A stretch of DNA of 7,875 nucleotides from Syntrophaceae bacterium (lineage in GTDB: Bacteria > Desulfobacterota > SM23-61): the NCBI GenBank assembly GCA_003154025.1, contig PMCE01000241.1, positions 1,691 through 9,565 of the forward strand. The letters run 5' to 3'. A model generated the notes under the pieces. That model was not told the DNA's origin. It ran no database searches and worked only from the letters and a program-made list of their open reading frames with translations. Positions within the stretch are counted from its first letter, which is position 1. Every line of letters begins with the position of its first letter. Positions 1-6,192 of this stretch are shown here, one piece after another. The translations under genes were made by a program, and so were the position numbers.

Positions 1-878
1 AACTCGATGGTTGCGTCTGGCGGCAGGACGCCGAGAATAGTGGCGGTGCCGCGGATCGCCAGAGTTTCGATGGCCTGTCGGCACAACTTGGGTATGCCAA
101 CGGCCTCGAATGCGTGATCGACACCCGCGCCACCGGTCATCGCGCGCACTGCCTTGACGGGATCGTCCCCCGTACTGTTCACAATATGAGTGGCACCGAG
201 CGTCTTGGCCATCTCGAGCTTGGAGTCGAACTGATCCACCGCGATAATCTGCCGTGCGCCTCCGATGCGCGCGCCTTGTACAACGGACAGCCCGACGCCG
301 CCGCAACCGAAAACCGCCACGGTCTGCCCGGCCTGCAATCCCGCGCTGCGCAGAGCGGCGCCCATGCCGGTGAGCACTCCGCAGCCCATCAGCGCGGCCC
401 GATCTAGCGGGAACTCCGAGTCGATCCGCACCAGCGAATTCTCGTGCAGCAGCATACGGTCGGCGAAGCTGCCGATCCCGACGAACTGCCGGAAGGGTTG
501 TCCGTTCTGTGACAGCCGTGGTTTCCCGGAATCCGGACGTGCGACGATGCCGCCGGTACAGAGGTTCGGGTGGCCGCTCAGGCACTGCTTGCAGTTGCCG
601 CAGAACCCTGACAGGCAGGCGACAATATGATCACCAGGACGCACTGTAGTCACCTCGGGGCCTACCGCCTCCACCACCCCGGAGCCTTCGTGGCCGAGCA
701 CCATCGGCTGGTTCACATTCTGATGCGTGAGCCCGTCCACCACGTGGAGGTCGCTATGACATACGCCTGTGGCAACGGTGCGCACTAGCACTTCGCGTCC
801 CGACGGCTTATCGATATCCACTGCTTCTACTGTCAGCGGCGCATGCGCTTTGCGAAAAACCGCGGCATTGATCAACAT
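1..878 (-). CDS. Zinc- and NAD-dependent alcohol dehydrogenase (MDR superfamily, class III-like), partial
   Basis: This is the first 292 codons of a medium-chain dehydrogenase; the C-terminus (roughly 80 residues in a family of about 370) lies beyond the left edge. The GroES-like domain carries the catalytic zinc ligands C40 (in GVCHSD), H63 (in LGHEGSG) and C166 (in MGCGVLTG). The structural zinc cluster is C93, C96, C99 and C107, in the usual CxxCxxC-x7-C spacing. The Rossmann fold begins with GCGGVG at residues 191-196, and D215 at the end of the next strand favours NAD over NADP. The reaction is expected to be reversible oxidation of an alcohol to an aldehyde in the cytoplasm. The class III-like layout also fits a thiol-adduct (hydroxymethyl) dehydrogenase, but the substrate cannot be read from the sequence. 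The ATG at 876-878 is preceded by GGAGGT (889-894) with a 10-nt gap. It diverges from tctCBA. All metal ligands are intact, so it should be active. GC is high compared with tctCBA. Confidence 0.93.
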   Translation of the reverse strand, partial: MLINAAVFRKAHAPLTVEAVDIDKPSGREVLVRTVATGVCHSDLHVVDGLTHQNVNQPMVLGHEGSGVVEAVGPEVTTVRPGDHIVACLSGFCGNCKQCLSGHPNLCTGGIVARPDSGKPRLSQNGQPFRQFVGIGSFADRMLLHENSLVRIDSEFPLDRAALMGCGVLTGMGAALRSAGLQAGQTVAVFGCGGVGLSVVQGARIGGARQIIAVDQFDSKLEMAKTLGATHIVNSTGDDPVKAVRAMTGGAGVDHAFEAVGIPKLCRQAIETLAIRGTATILGVLPPDATIE

Positions 879-933
879 GTTGTGCTTTACCTCCAAGTAT
901 TGAAATGATAAGAGCTCGCGTTGGCGTGGGTTG

Positions 934-962
934 AATATACAAAAAAGTCAATTTTGAGTCAA
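934..962 (-). promoter_or_regulatory. Sigma70-type promoter for the alcohol dehydrogenase
   Basis: On the minus strand the -35 box TTGACT (957-962) is followed by exactly 17 nt and the -10 box TATATT (934-939). Each hexamer matches the sigma70 consensus at five of six positions, at optimal spacing. Transcription would begin near 927, giving a leader of about 49 nt with the GGAGGT site before the start codon. A second TTGACT copy lies 10 bp away in the spacer (947-952), so a direct repeat overlaps the promoter and could be bound by a regulator. The promoter is predicted only. Confidence 0.72.
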
Positions 963-1027
963 GGCAAAGTTTCCAGTCCTTCAATACAGGATCAAGACCC
1001 TGCCTATGCCTTCCTCTTCCTTTCCGC

Positions 1028-1056
1028 TTGACTTGCCACCCCTTTTTTTATATATT
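1028..1056 (+). promoter_or_regulatory. Sigma70-type promoter for tctCBA
   Basis: TTGACT (1028-1033), 17 nt, then TATATT (1051-1056): the same hexamers and spacing as the divergent dehydrogenase promoter. Transcription would begin near 1063, leaving a leader of about 92 nt. The spacer is unusual in containing a run of seven T. A perfect 8-bp palindrome, TTGATCAA (1074-1081), sits about 12-19 nt downstream of the expected start, where a repressor could block transcription; that role is inference. Confidence 0.72.
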
Positions 1057-1154
1057 TGGCCGTCCCAAGGGTTTTGATCAATTGAATTCGCAAATGTGAA
1101 GCTCGCCAATGGTGGAAGGAATTTACGTTTGGTGCTCAAGGAAGGGAGGACAAA

Positions 1155-2147
1155 ATGGGAAAGGAAAAGAGCAGCAGAGGGATGAATTTATTGCTTTTGG
1201 CTCTGACGATAGTCGTAATCGTCACGAGTAACACCTGGGCAGCAGAATCTAAATATCCCAATAGGCCCATTCAGATCGTTGTCCCTTACCAACCGGGCTT
1301 CACCGACGTGGTCCTCAGAATTTTTACCGATAGATGGCAGGAGGCTTTGGGGCAGACCATGCCCTTTATCTATAAGCCGGGGGCCGCCGGGGCTGTGGGA
1401 GCCTCCTTTGTGGCCAAAGCTAAGCCGGACGGATATACTCTCGTTGCCAGCACCAACGCGCCGGTCCTCCTTACCCCAACCACCAAGGAATTAGACTATA
1501 CGTCTGAAGACTTTGCTCCGATCTGTCGCCTGACGAAAACCCCCGTCATGTTTACGGTGAAGACCGATTCTCCATGGAAGACCCTAAAAGAACTGGTTGA
1601 AGAGGCGAAGAAAAACCCCGGAAAAGTCACCTATGCCACCTCGGGCATTTTTGGGACCAGCCATTTCCCGGTGGAGATGTTCGTCAAATTGGCGAAAATA
1701 AATATGACCCATGTCCCTTGCGCGGGGGACGGCCCTGCGGCCACGGCTCTACTCGGAGGCGGTGTGAATATGGTCTCCTGCACAGTCACCGCTGTTGTAC
1801 CTCACATTCGGTCGGGGGCACTCCGGCCGATCGGCGTCTTCGCGAAGGAACGTTTAAAAGATTATCCCGATTGCCCCACGTTCTCTGAATTAGGTTATCC
1901 GATCGTTCAGTATGTATGGGTCGGCATTCTCGGTCCAAAGGGATTGCCGGAACAAGTGGTGAAGACAATTCACACGACCGGCAGGAAAATCGTTGAAAAT
2001 AACAAGAGCATTATCGAAGACCGGCTCGGAAAAATGTCCTTGATGCTCGATTTCCTGGGACCCCAGGAATTTGGGGCCGAGATGAAAACGGAGGGCGCAA
2101 CGATGAAAGGGATTTTTGACGAGCTGAAAAAATCAATCAAACAGTGA
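1155..2147 (+). CDS. tctC: TctC/Bug-family periplasmic solute-binding protein of a tripartite tricarboxylate transporter
   Basis: The 330-residue product is the extracytoplasmic receptor of a TTT transporter; it captures a carboxylate-like ligand and hands it to TctA/TctB. A Sec signal peptide is clear: basic residues 3-8, a hydrophobic core at 12-23, and probable cleavage after TWA or TWAA (residues 29/30). The mature part shows Bug-family landmarks: YPNRPIQIVVPYQPG (34-48), the TD pair at 50-51, KPGAAGAVGA, AKPDGYTL, and the later GPAATALLGG and GILGPKGLPE stretches. Length is typical. The ATG at 1155 follows a strong GGGAGGA site (about 1144-1150). It is first in the operon, 22 nt before tctB. 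One oddity is the ligand loop: family members usually read PPGGxTD or similar, while this one reads QPGFTD, one residue shorter and with F for the second glycine. The ligand is unknown; Bug receptors are known to bind di- and tricarboxylates, aromatic acids and amino acids. Confidence 0.94.
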   Translation: MGKEKSSRGMNLLLLALTIVVIVTSNTWAAESKYPNRPIQIVVPYQPGFTDVVLRIFTDRWQEALGQTMPFIYKPGAAGAVGASFVAKAKPDGYTLVASTNAPVLLTPTTKELDYTSEDFAPICRLTKTPVMFTVKTDSPWKTLKELVEEAKKNPGKVTYATSGIFGTSHFPVEMFVKLAKINMTHVPCAGDGPAATALLGGGVNMVSCTVTAVVPHIRSGALRPIGVFAKERLKDYPDCPTFSELGYPIVQYVWVGILGPKGLPEQVVKTIHTTGRKIVENNKSIIEDRLGKMSLMLDFLGPQEFGAEMKTEGATMKGIFDELKKSIKQ

Positions 2148-2169
2148 TTCTCCATCTCGGAGAGAATGT

Positions 2170-2634
2170 ATGACCAAAAGGGAAAGGGATAGAATAAGCA
2201 GCCTGGTTTGTCTGATCATAGCGATCGGTATTTGCCTTGGCTCGGTCAAGCTCTCGCTGGGCGGAGTGCATCAACCAGGTCCCGGCTTCTTTTCTTTCTT
2301 GACCGGGATTATCTTGGGCTCTCTCTCCCTTATCATTTTCTTGAAATCATTCAAGAACCTGCCCGGGGACGAGAGAAGCCCTCTTTTGCCAAATCAGAGA
2401 TTGGCGAGGAAAATGCTGTATGTCCTCATCGCCCTTACCCTTTATGCCATAGGGATGAATGTTCTGGGATTTTTTATCGGCACGCTATTATTTCTGGGGT
2501 TTCTTTTGAGAGCAGTTGAGCCTCAGCGATGGGTTATCGTTCTTACCTGTTCCATTTTGGGTACGATCGTTTTTTATGGGGTCTTTAATTATTGGCTTGA
2601 CGTTCAGCTGCCAGCTGGGATCCTGGGATTCTAG
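2170..2634 (+). CDS. tctB: TctB-family small membrane subunit of the tripartite tricarboxylate transporter
   Basis: The 154-residue inner-membrane protein has four predicted transmembrane helices, at roughly 10-30, 39-58, 80-115 (counted as two close helices with the next) and 120-142. After the first helix comes the family hallmark QPGPGFFSF (35-43). The C-terminus ends in LPAGILGF (147-154), another TctB-type feature. TctB is the small, poorly conserved partner of TctA; its exact role is unresolved in the family. Two ATG codons lie close together. The one at 2166 opens a frame that stops within nine codons, so 2170 is the start, served by GGAGAG at 2159-2164. It lies 22 nt after tctC and 15 nt before tctA, so the three are almost surely co-transcribed. 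A 5-bp hairpin (2149-2153 with 2159-2163) covers the ribosome site and could couple its translation to tctC. Confidence 0.93.
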   Translation: MTKRERDRISSLVCLIIAIGICLGSVKLSLGGVHQPGPGFFSFLTGIILGSLSLIIFLKSFKNLPGDERSPLLPNQRLARKMLYVLIALTLYAIGMNVLGFFIGTLLFLGFLLRAVEPQRWVIVLTCSILGTIVFYGVFNYWLDVQLPAGILGF

Positions 2635-2649
2635 AGAGGCTGTGCTTTC

Positions 2650-4149
2650 ATGTTTAACGATATTTTGTATGGGTTTTCTCTGGCTTTTACATTTCAGAAC
2701 CTCATCTATTGTTTTTTGGGAGTTTTGATGGGAACACTGGTGGGAGTTCTGCCGGGTCTCGGACCTGTGGCGGCAATGTCCCTGCTCTTTGGATCCACGC
2801 TTCATCTCGCCCCGGTCCCGGGGATGATCATGCTGGCGGGAATTTACTATGGCGCCCAGTACGGTGGTTCTACCACCTCCATCCTGCTCAATATCCCGGG
2901 AGAAGCATCCTCCGTGGTCACTTGTCTCGATGGTTACCAGATGGCGAGACAGGGAAGAGCCGGTCCTGCTTTGGGGATTTCAGCCTGCGGATCTTTTATC
3001 GGCGGGACGATATCCGTCATTGGCCTGATGCTGGTGGCTCCTCCGCTGGCCAACTTTGCCTTGAAATTCACCTTCCCCGAAAATTTTTCGCTAATGTGCC
3101 TGGGCCTGGTGATCGTAAGCTTCCTGGCCAGAGGCTCGATGGTGAAGGCGATCATGATGGTGAGCCTTGGGCTATTTTTGGGTTCCATCGGAACAGACAT
3201 CATGACCGGCATCCCCAAGTTCACCTTCGGGATAAAATCGCTTATGGATGGAGTCGGGCTGATTCCCGTCATCATGGGTCTTTTCGGAATTTCCGAGGTC
3301 ATTTCCAATATAGAGGAGGGGATCAAACGAGACATTTTCAAAACGAGCCTTACCCGCATTCTTCCAAATATGAAAGAATGGAAGGATTCAATAAAACCGA
3401 TCCTTCGAGGGACTTTCCTGGGTTTTTTCCTGGGCATTCTCCCCGGAGGAGGGGCTGTCGTCTCTTCCTTCACTTCCTATGCAGTGGAGAAGAGGTTTTC
3501 CAAATATCCTGAGAAATTCGGCACCGGGGTCATCGAAGGAGTGGCGGGGCCTGAGACTGCGAATAATTCTGGTTCAACAGGAGCATTTGTTCCCCTGCTC
3601 ACGCTGGGAATTCCATCCAATGCCGTCATGGCTCTTCTTTTGGGACTCCTTCTAACCCACGGAGTCCAGGTCGGACCGCTGCTTCTGAAAAACCACAGCG
3701 ATATCTTCTGGGGTGTTGTAACCAGCATGTACATCGGGAACGCGATGCTTCTCGTAATGAACCTTCCTCTCATCGGCATATGGATTAAGATCCTAAAAAT
3801 TCCTTATCCGATCCTCTTCCCGTTTATCCTTCTCTTTTGCGTCATCGGTTCGTTCAGCTTGAACAACAATACGGAAGATGTCCTTCTCATGATCTTCTTC
3901 GGAATCGTCGGATACCTCATGAAGAAATTCGATTATGAAGGGGCCCCCTTGATCCTGGCCTTGGTTTTGAGCCCGATGATGGAGAACACCTTGCGCCAGT
4001 CCCTATTAGTCTCTCAAGGGAGCTTCCTCATCTTTTTTACCCGCCCAATTTCCGCAACGCTTTTATCTATTGCCATGGTGCTATTGGCGTATCCCCTTCT
4101 CCCCTGGTTTAAGTTCAGAAGGAAGCTGGAAACTCTGAAAGGGGATTAA
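2650..4149 (+). CDS. tctA: TctA-family large permease subunit of the tripartite tricarboxylate transporter
   Basis: The 499-residue, strongly hydrophobic protein forms the transport channel of the TTT system and works with TctC and TctB; transport is secondary, driven by an ion gradient. The two internally repeated signatures of the family are present: GVLPGLGP (32-39) in the N-terminal half and GILPGGGA (262-269) in the C-terminal half. Other conserved stretches are YYGAQYGGSTTSILLNIPGE (66-85), GVAGPETANNSGSTGAFVP (297-315) and LGIPSN (319-324). The C-terminal PMMEN (442-446) and FTRPIS segments match the partial TctA at the right edge of the window. Length is normal for TctA. The ATG at 2650 follows AGAGAGG (2633-2639), which overlaps the tctB stop codon, so translation may be coupled. 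It is the last gene of the operon and converges on the MocR gene. Confidence 0.96.
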   Translation: MFNDILYGFSLAFTFQNLIYCFLGVLMGTLVGVLPGLGPVAAMSLLFGSTLHLAPVPGMIMLAGIYYGAQYGGSTTSILLNIPGEASSVVTCLDGYQMARQGRAGPALGISACGSFIGGTISVIGLMLVAPPLANFALKFTFPENFSLMCLGLVIVSFLARGSMVKAIMMVSLGLFLGSIGTDIMTGIPKFTFGIKSLMDGVGLIPVIMGLFGISEVISNIEEGIKRDIFKTSLTRILPNMKEWKDSIKPILRGTFLGFFLGILPGGGAVVSSFTSYAVEKRFSKYPEKFGTGVIEGVAGPETANNSGSTGAFVPLLTLGIPSNAVMALLLGLLLTHGVQVGPLLLKNHSDIFWGVVTSMYIGNAMLLVMNLPLIGIWIKILKIPYPILFPFILLFCVIGSFSLNNNTEDVLLMIFFGIVGYLMKKFDYEGAPLILALVLSPMMENTLRQSLLVSQGSFLIFFTRPISATLLSIAMVLLAYPLLPWFKFRRKLETLKGD

Positions 4150-4151
4150 GG

Positions 4152-4197
4152 GGAAAGGATTCGTCCCGACAACGTTTCTCTTTCCATCGGTTTTTTT
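4152..4197 (+). terminator. Possible rho-independent terminator after tctA
   Basis: GGAAAG (4152-4157) can pair with CTTTCC (4180-4185), and a run of seven T follows at 4191-4197. The loop is long (22 nt) and five bases separate the stem from the T run, so this is a weak candidate. It begins three bases after the tctA stop codon, where a terminator is expected. Confidence 0.35.
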
Positions 4198-4288
4198 AAC
4201 ATAGCCAGCCAAGCTCGGGGTCCGACAGTATCCTTTCTTCAATCGTCAGCTTTAGGGCAGAGGTTTTTTTGTCTATCTCAACTGAATG

Positions 4289-4318
4289 AATTGGACAACT
4301 TCCCCCTCTCCAATTTTT
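4289..4318 (+). terminator. Second, AT-rich hairpin with T run downstream of tctA
   Basis: AATTGGA (4289-4295) pairs perfectly with TCCAATT (4309-4315) around a 13-nt pyrimidine-rich loop, and the T run 4314-4318 overlaps the end of the stem. It could be a back-up terminator for tctCBA about 140 nt past the stop codon. The stem is AT-rich, so the call is tentative. Confidence 0.35.
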
Positions 4319-4486
4319 GCAGAAGGGAAAAGACCAAAGAAGCCGGCTTCATGAAGTAATAATGCACCAGCTTTTGTGTTCCTTAAACGGGAGTCATCCA
4401 CCTCTTCGCTTTCTTCCTGAAAGAGTGTTCATCGTATTTTCCTTCAGGATACAATACTTCAAATCGAAATTATTAATTTTGGCCCT

Positions 4487-4523
4487 CAAAAGCGGGTTAT
4501 AAAGCGAAGCAAACCCTCTTTTG
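4487..4523 (-). terminator. Strong hairpin, likely terminator of the MocR gene
   Basis: Two 12-base arms, CAAAAGCGGGTT (4487-4498) and AACCCTCTTTTG (4512-4523), pair at 11 of 12 positions around a 13-nt loop. It starts nine bases beyond the MocR stop codon. In the minus-strand transcript the distal arm ends in CTTTTG, giving a short U stretch but no long U tail. The near-symmetrical A/T ends suggest it may work from both sides for the convergent genes. Confidence 0.55.
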
Positions 4524-4532
4524 ACTATCCAT

Positions 4533-5999
4533 TCAAGCTCTGCGGTTTGAGTTTCGTTTGGCATTATCGCTCAGGGTTGATGCGAAGAGTTCGAGCGAGA
4601 CTTGGGTTGTTTTTTGGTCAAAAGCCGAGAATCCGAAAAGGAGGCCCGGCCGAGTGGTTCTCATAGCGTAACGGGAGAGCGCAGGAACCACCAAACCTCT
4701 CTCTTGGAGCGCTTCCGACAATTTGTGATCATTGCTATTTAGAGGGAGAAGCCCTGCCACATTCATCCCTCCGTCCGTATGAGGAAAGGTGAGCGGTATT
4801 TCGATCCTGCTGGCCACCTCTAAAAAATTGCTCAGGCGCTCCCCGTACTCTCTTCTACAACGTCTGATGTGCGTGTAGAAGGCCCCAGCCTCGATGAACT
4901 CCGCCAGCGTGGCTTGGTCAATCAGGGGGCCATATTCATCCATAACCCACCGCAACGCGGCGAAACCTTCAACAAGCGTCGGCGGAAGAACGACATAGCC
5001 AATGCGAAGTGAAGGAAATAGTACTTTGCTCATGCTGCCCACGTAGATCACTCGCCCGGTAGGATCGAGACTGTGAAGGCTCGGGAGCGGCGGACGCGTA
5101 TACCGAAACTCTGAATCGTAGTCGTCCTCCACGACCCAGGCCTTCGTCCTGGAGGCGAAATCAACTAAGGACAACCGTCGGGAAAGCGATAGACAGGCGC
5201 CAGTTGGAAACTGACGAGACGGCGTTGTGTAGATGAGTGCCGGTTGAGGTCCTTTCCTTGACGGGGGGATTATCAACCCGTTGCCATCTACCGGCACCGG
5301 CTGTATGGAGGCACCAACGTTAGCCCAGGCAAGTCGGGCGCCTAAGTAGCCTGGGTCTTCCATTAAGACACGCTTTCGGGGATTCAAAAGCAGATGCGCG
5401 AGCAGGAATAGCGCTTGCTGTGAGCCGGTCGTGATGGCGATCTGGCACCACTCGCACCGAACACCGCGGCTATCGCGGAGGTAAGAGGCTAAGCTACGTC
5501 GCAGAGCCGGCAGGCCGAGGACTAACTCGGAGTGATAGTGGAGTATGTTCGTTCCATTCCTCTTGAGAGAGCGTGCTCGCATTCGATTCCATAGAGTCAA
5601 AGGGAAAAGCCGAACATCGGGCTGGCTCGGACAAAAGGGCATAGGCACGGTTACCGGCTCTATTTCGTCGTGCGGTTGTGACGGTGGGATTTGGGGAATC
5701 GAGCCGGATAGTCCCCTCCGTCGGGGTGGCCCCACAAGAGCAAAAGATTCGCTAACAAAAAGGCCGCAACGCGGCGAAGCGTCTAGGTAACCCTCGCCCA
5801 CCAGACGGTCGTAGGCATTAAGGACTGTGTTCCTTGACACCTGGAGGTCACGGGCCAATTCGCGGCTGGATGGGACAGCTTCTCCCGCCCCCAACGCACC
5901 AGCTTGTATCAGTTTCTTCAGGCCCAGGCTGACCTGAGTCTGCAGCGAAGTGTTTTTTTTTCTATCTAACAGGATTGGACCAAGAGGTTTCTTGTTCAT
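4533..5999 (-). CDS. MocR/GabR-type transcriptional regulator (GntR winged helix fused to PLP aminotransferase-like domain)
   Basis: The 488-residue product is a full-length MocR-family regulator. Residues about 18-80 form the GntR-type winged helix, with the family sequence PSSRELARDLQVSRNTV (43-59) as recognition region, followed by the VxxAYDRLVGEGYL-like wing. A linker rich in proline and polar residues (about 80-118) leads to a fold-type I aminotransferase domain (about 120-475). Cofactor-binding residues are present: D292 and Y294 in EDDYDSEFRY, and the Schiff-base lysine K325 in GSMSKVLFPSLRIGY. The 33-residue distance from D292 to K325 equals that of D279-K312 in GabR as I recall it. 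R443 lies 118 residues past the lysine, the offset of GabR R430, and may bind a ligand carboxylate. It probably senses PLP or an amino-type effector. The gene diverges from the BASS transporter at 6193 and may control it and itself. The start is less certain because no strong ribosome site precedes the ATG; no nearby in-frame alternative is better. Confidence 0.93.
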   Translation of the reverse strand: MNKKPLGPILLDRKKNTSLQTQVSLGLKKLIQAGALGAGEAVPSSRELARDLQVSRNTVLNAYDRLVGEGYLDASPRCGLFVSESFALVGPPRRRGLSGSIPQIPPSQPHDEIEPVTVPMPFCPSQPDVRLFPLTLWNRMRARSLKRNGTNILHYHSELVLGLPALRRSLASYLRDSRGVRCEWCQIAITTGSQQALFLLAHLLLNPRKRVLMEDPGYLGARLAWANVGASIQPVPVDGNGLIIPPSRKGPQPALIYTTPSRQFPTGACLSLSRRLSLVDFASRTKAWVVEDDYDSEFRYTRPPLPSLHSLDPTGRVIYVGSMSKVLFPSLRIGYVVLPPTLVEGFAALRWVMDEYGPLIDQATLAEFIEAGAFYTHIRRCRREYGERLSNFLEVASRIEIPLTFPHTDGGMNVAGLLPLNSNDHKLSEALQERGLVVPALSRYAMRTTRPGLLFGFSAFDQKTTQVSLELFASTLSDNAKRNSNRRA

Positions 6000-6000
6000 A

Positions 6001-6035
6001 AGATTTGTTCTGGCTCCATAGATAACACCAAATCT
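6001..6035. promoter_or_regulatory. Inverted repeat in the MocR/BASS divergent region, possible operator
   Basis: AGATTTG (6001-6007) and CAAATCT (6029-6035) are perfect reverse complements with centres 28 bp apart, immediately upstream of the MocR start codon. The spacing is close to an integral number of helical turns (about 2.7), so support for a single dimer site is only moderate. MocR regulators usually bind next to their own divergently placed target, which is the reason for recording it. Confidence 0.3.
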
Positions 6036-6040
6036 GGATC

Positions 6041-6067
6041 TTTACAAGTACCAGAATTGCGAATAAT
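6041..6067 (+). promoter_or_regulatory. Weak candidate promoter for the BASS transporter
   Basis: TTTACA (6041-6046) and AATAAT (6062-6067) each match sigma70 hexamers at five of six positions, but the 15-nt spacer is short. Short spacing is typical of promoters that need an activator, which would suit a MocR target; that is inference. No better plus-strand candidate was found in the 193-bp divergent region. Confidence 0.28.
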
Positions 6068-6180
6068 TTGAGCCTGTAATTGATGCCGACAAGAAAGCAG
6101 CCAATACGATCATGGTTCGGGCAGCTCGATGCAGCCGCAATTCCAAGCGACACCACTTGTTATTCAACAGACTGGTTGGG

Positions 6181-6187
6181 AGGAGGG
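6181..6187 (+). promoter_or_regulatory. Ribosome binding site that sets the GTG start of the BASS transporter
   Basis: AGGAGGG lies five bases before the GTG at 6193. This is a near-perfect Shine-Dalgarno site at good spacing. It favours GTG over the in-frame ATG codons at 6226 and 6244, which lack a comparable site. Confidence 0.75.
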
Positions 6188-6192
6188 TTTAG

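Larger units (their letters stand above)
4150..4532. other. Gene-poor region between convergent tctA and the MocR gene
   Basis: About 380 bp of lower-GC DNA lies between two convergent genes. I see no convincing coding region: the only short open frame (4317-4502) lacks a good start, a ribosome site or any recognisable motif. What it does hold is a set of hairpins: the two tctA-side candidates listed separately, a 7-bp inverted repeat TCCTGAA (4415-4421)/TTCAGGA (4443-4449), and a strong hairpin next to the MocR stop codon. No tRNA or insertion-sequence end was recognised. Confidence 0.6.

Noticed and set aside
114..630. Two overlapping plus-strand open frames (114-407 and 265-630)
   Set aside because: They lie wholly opposite the alcohol dehydrogenase, whose frame has intact zinc and NAD motifs; the plus-strand products are low-complexity and lack domains.
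2934..3779. Minus-strand open frames opposite tctA (2934-3473, 3477-3779)
   Set aside because: They are antisense shadows of a permease with a full set of TctA signatures, and have no ribosome sites or recognisable domains.
4317..4502. 61-codon open frame between tctA and the MocR gene
   Set aside because: It has no convincing start or ribosome site, no motif, and overlaps hairpins including the likely MocR terminator.
5962..6156. 64-codon minus-strand frame overlapping the MocR start
   Set aside because: It overlaps the start of the MocR gene in another frame and has no ribosome site or family resemblance; a leader peptide cannot be excluded but is not supported.
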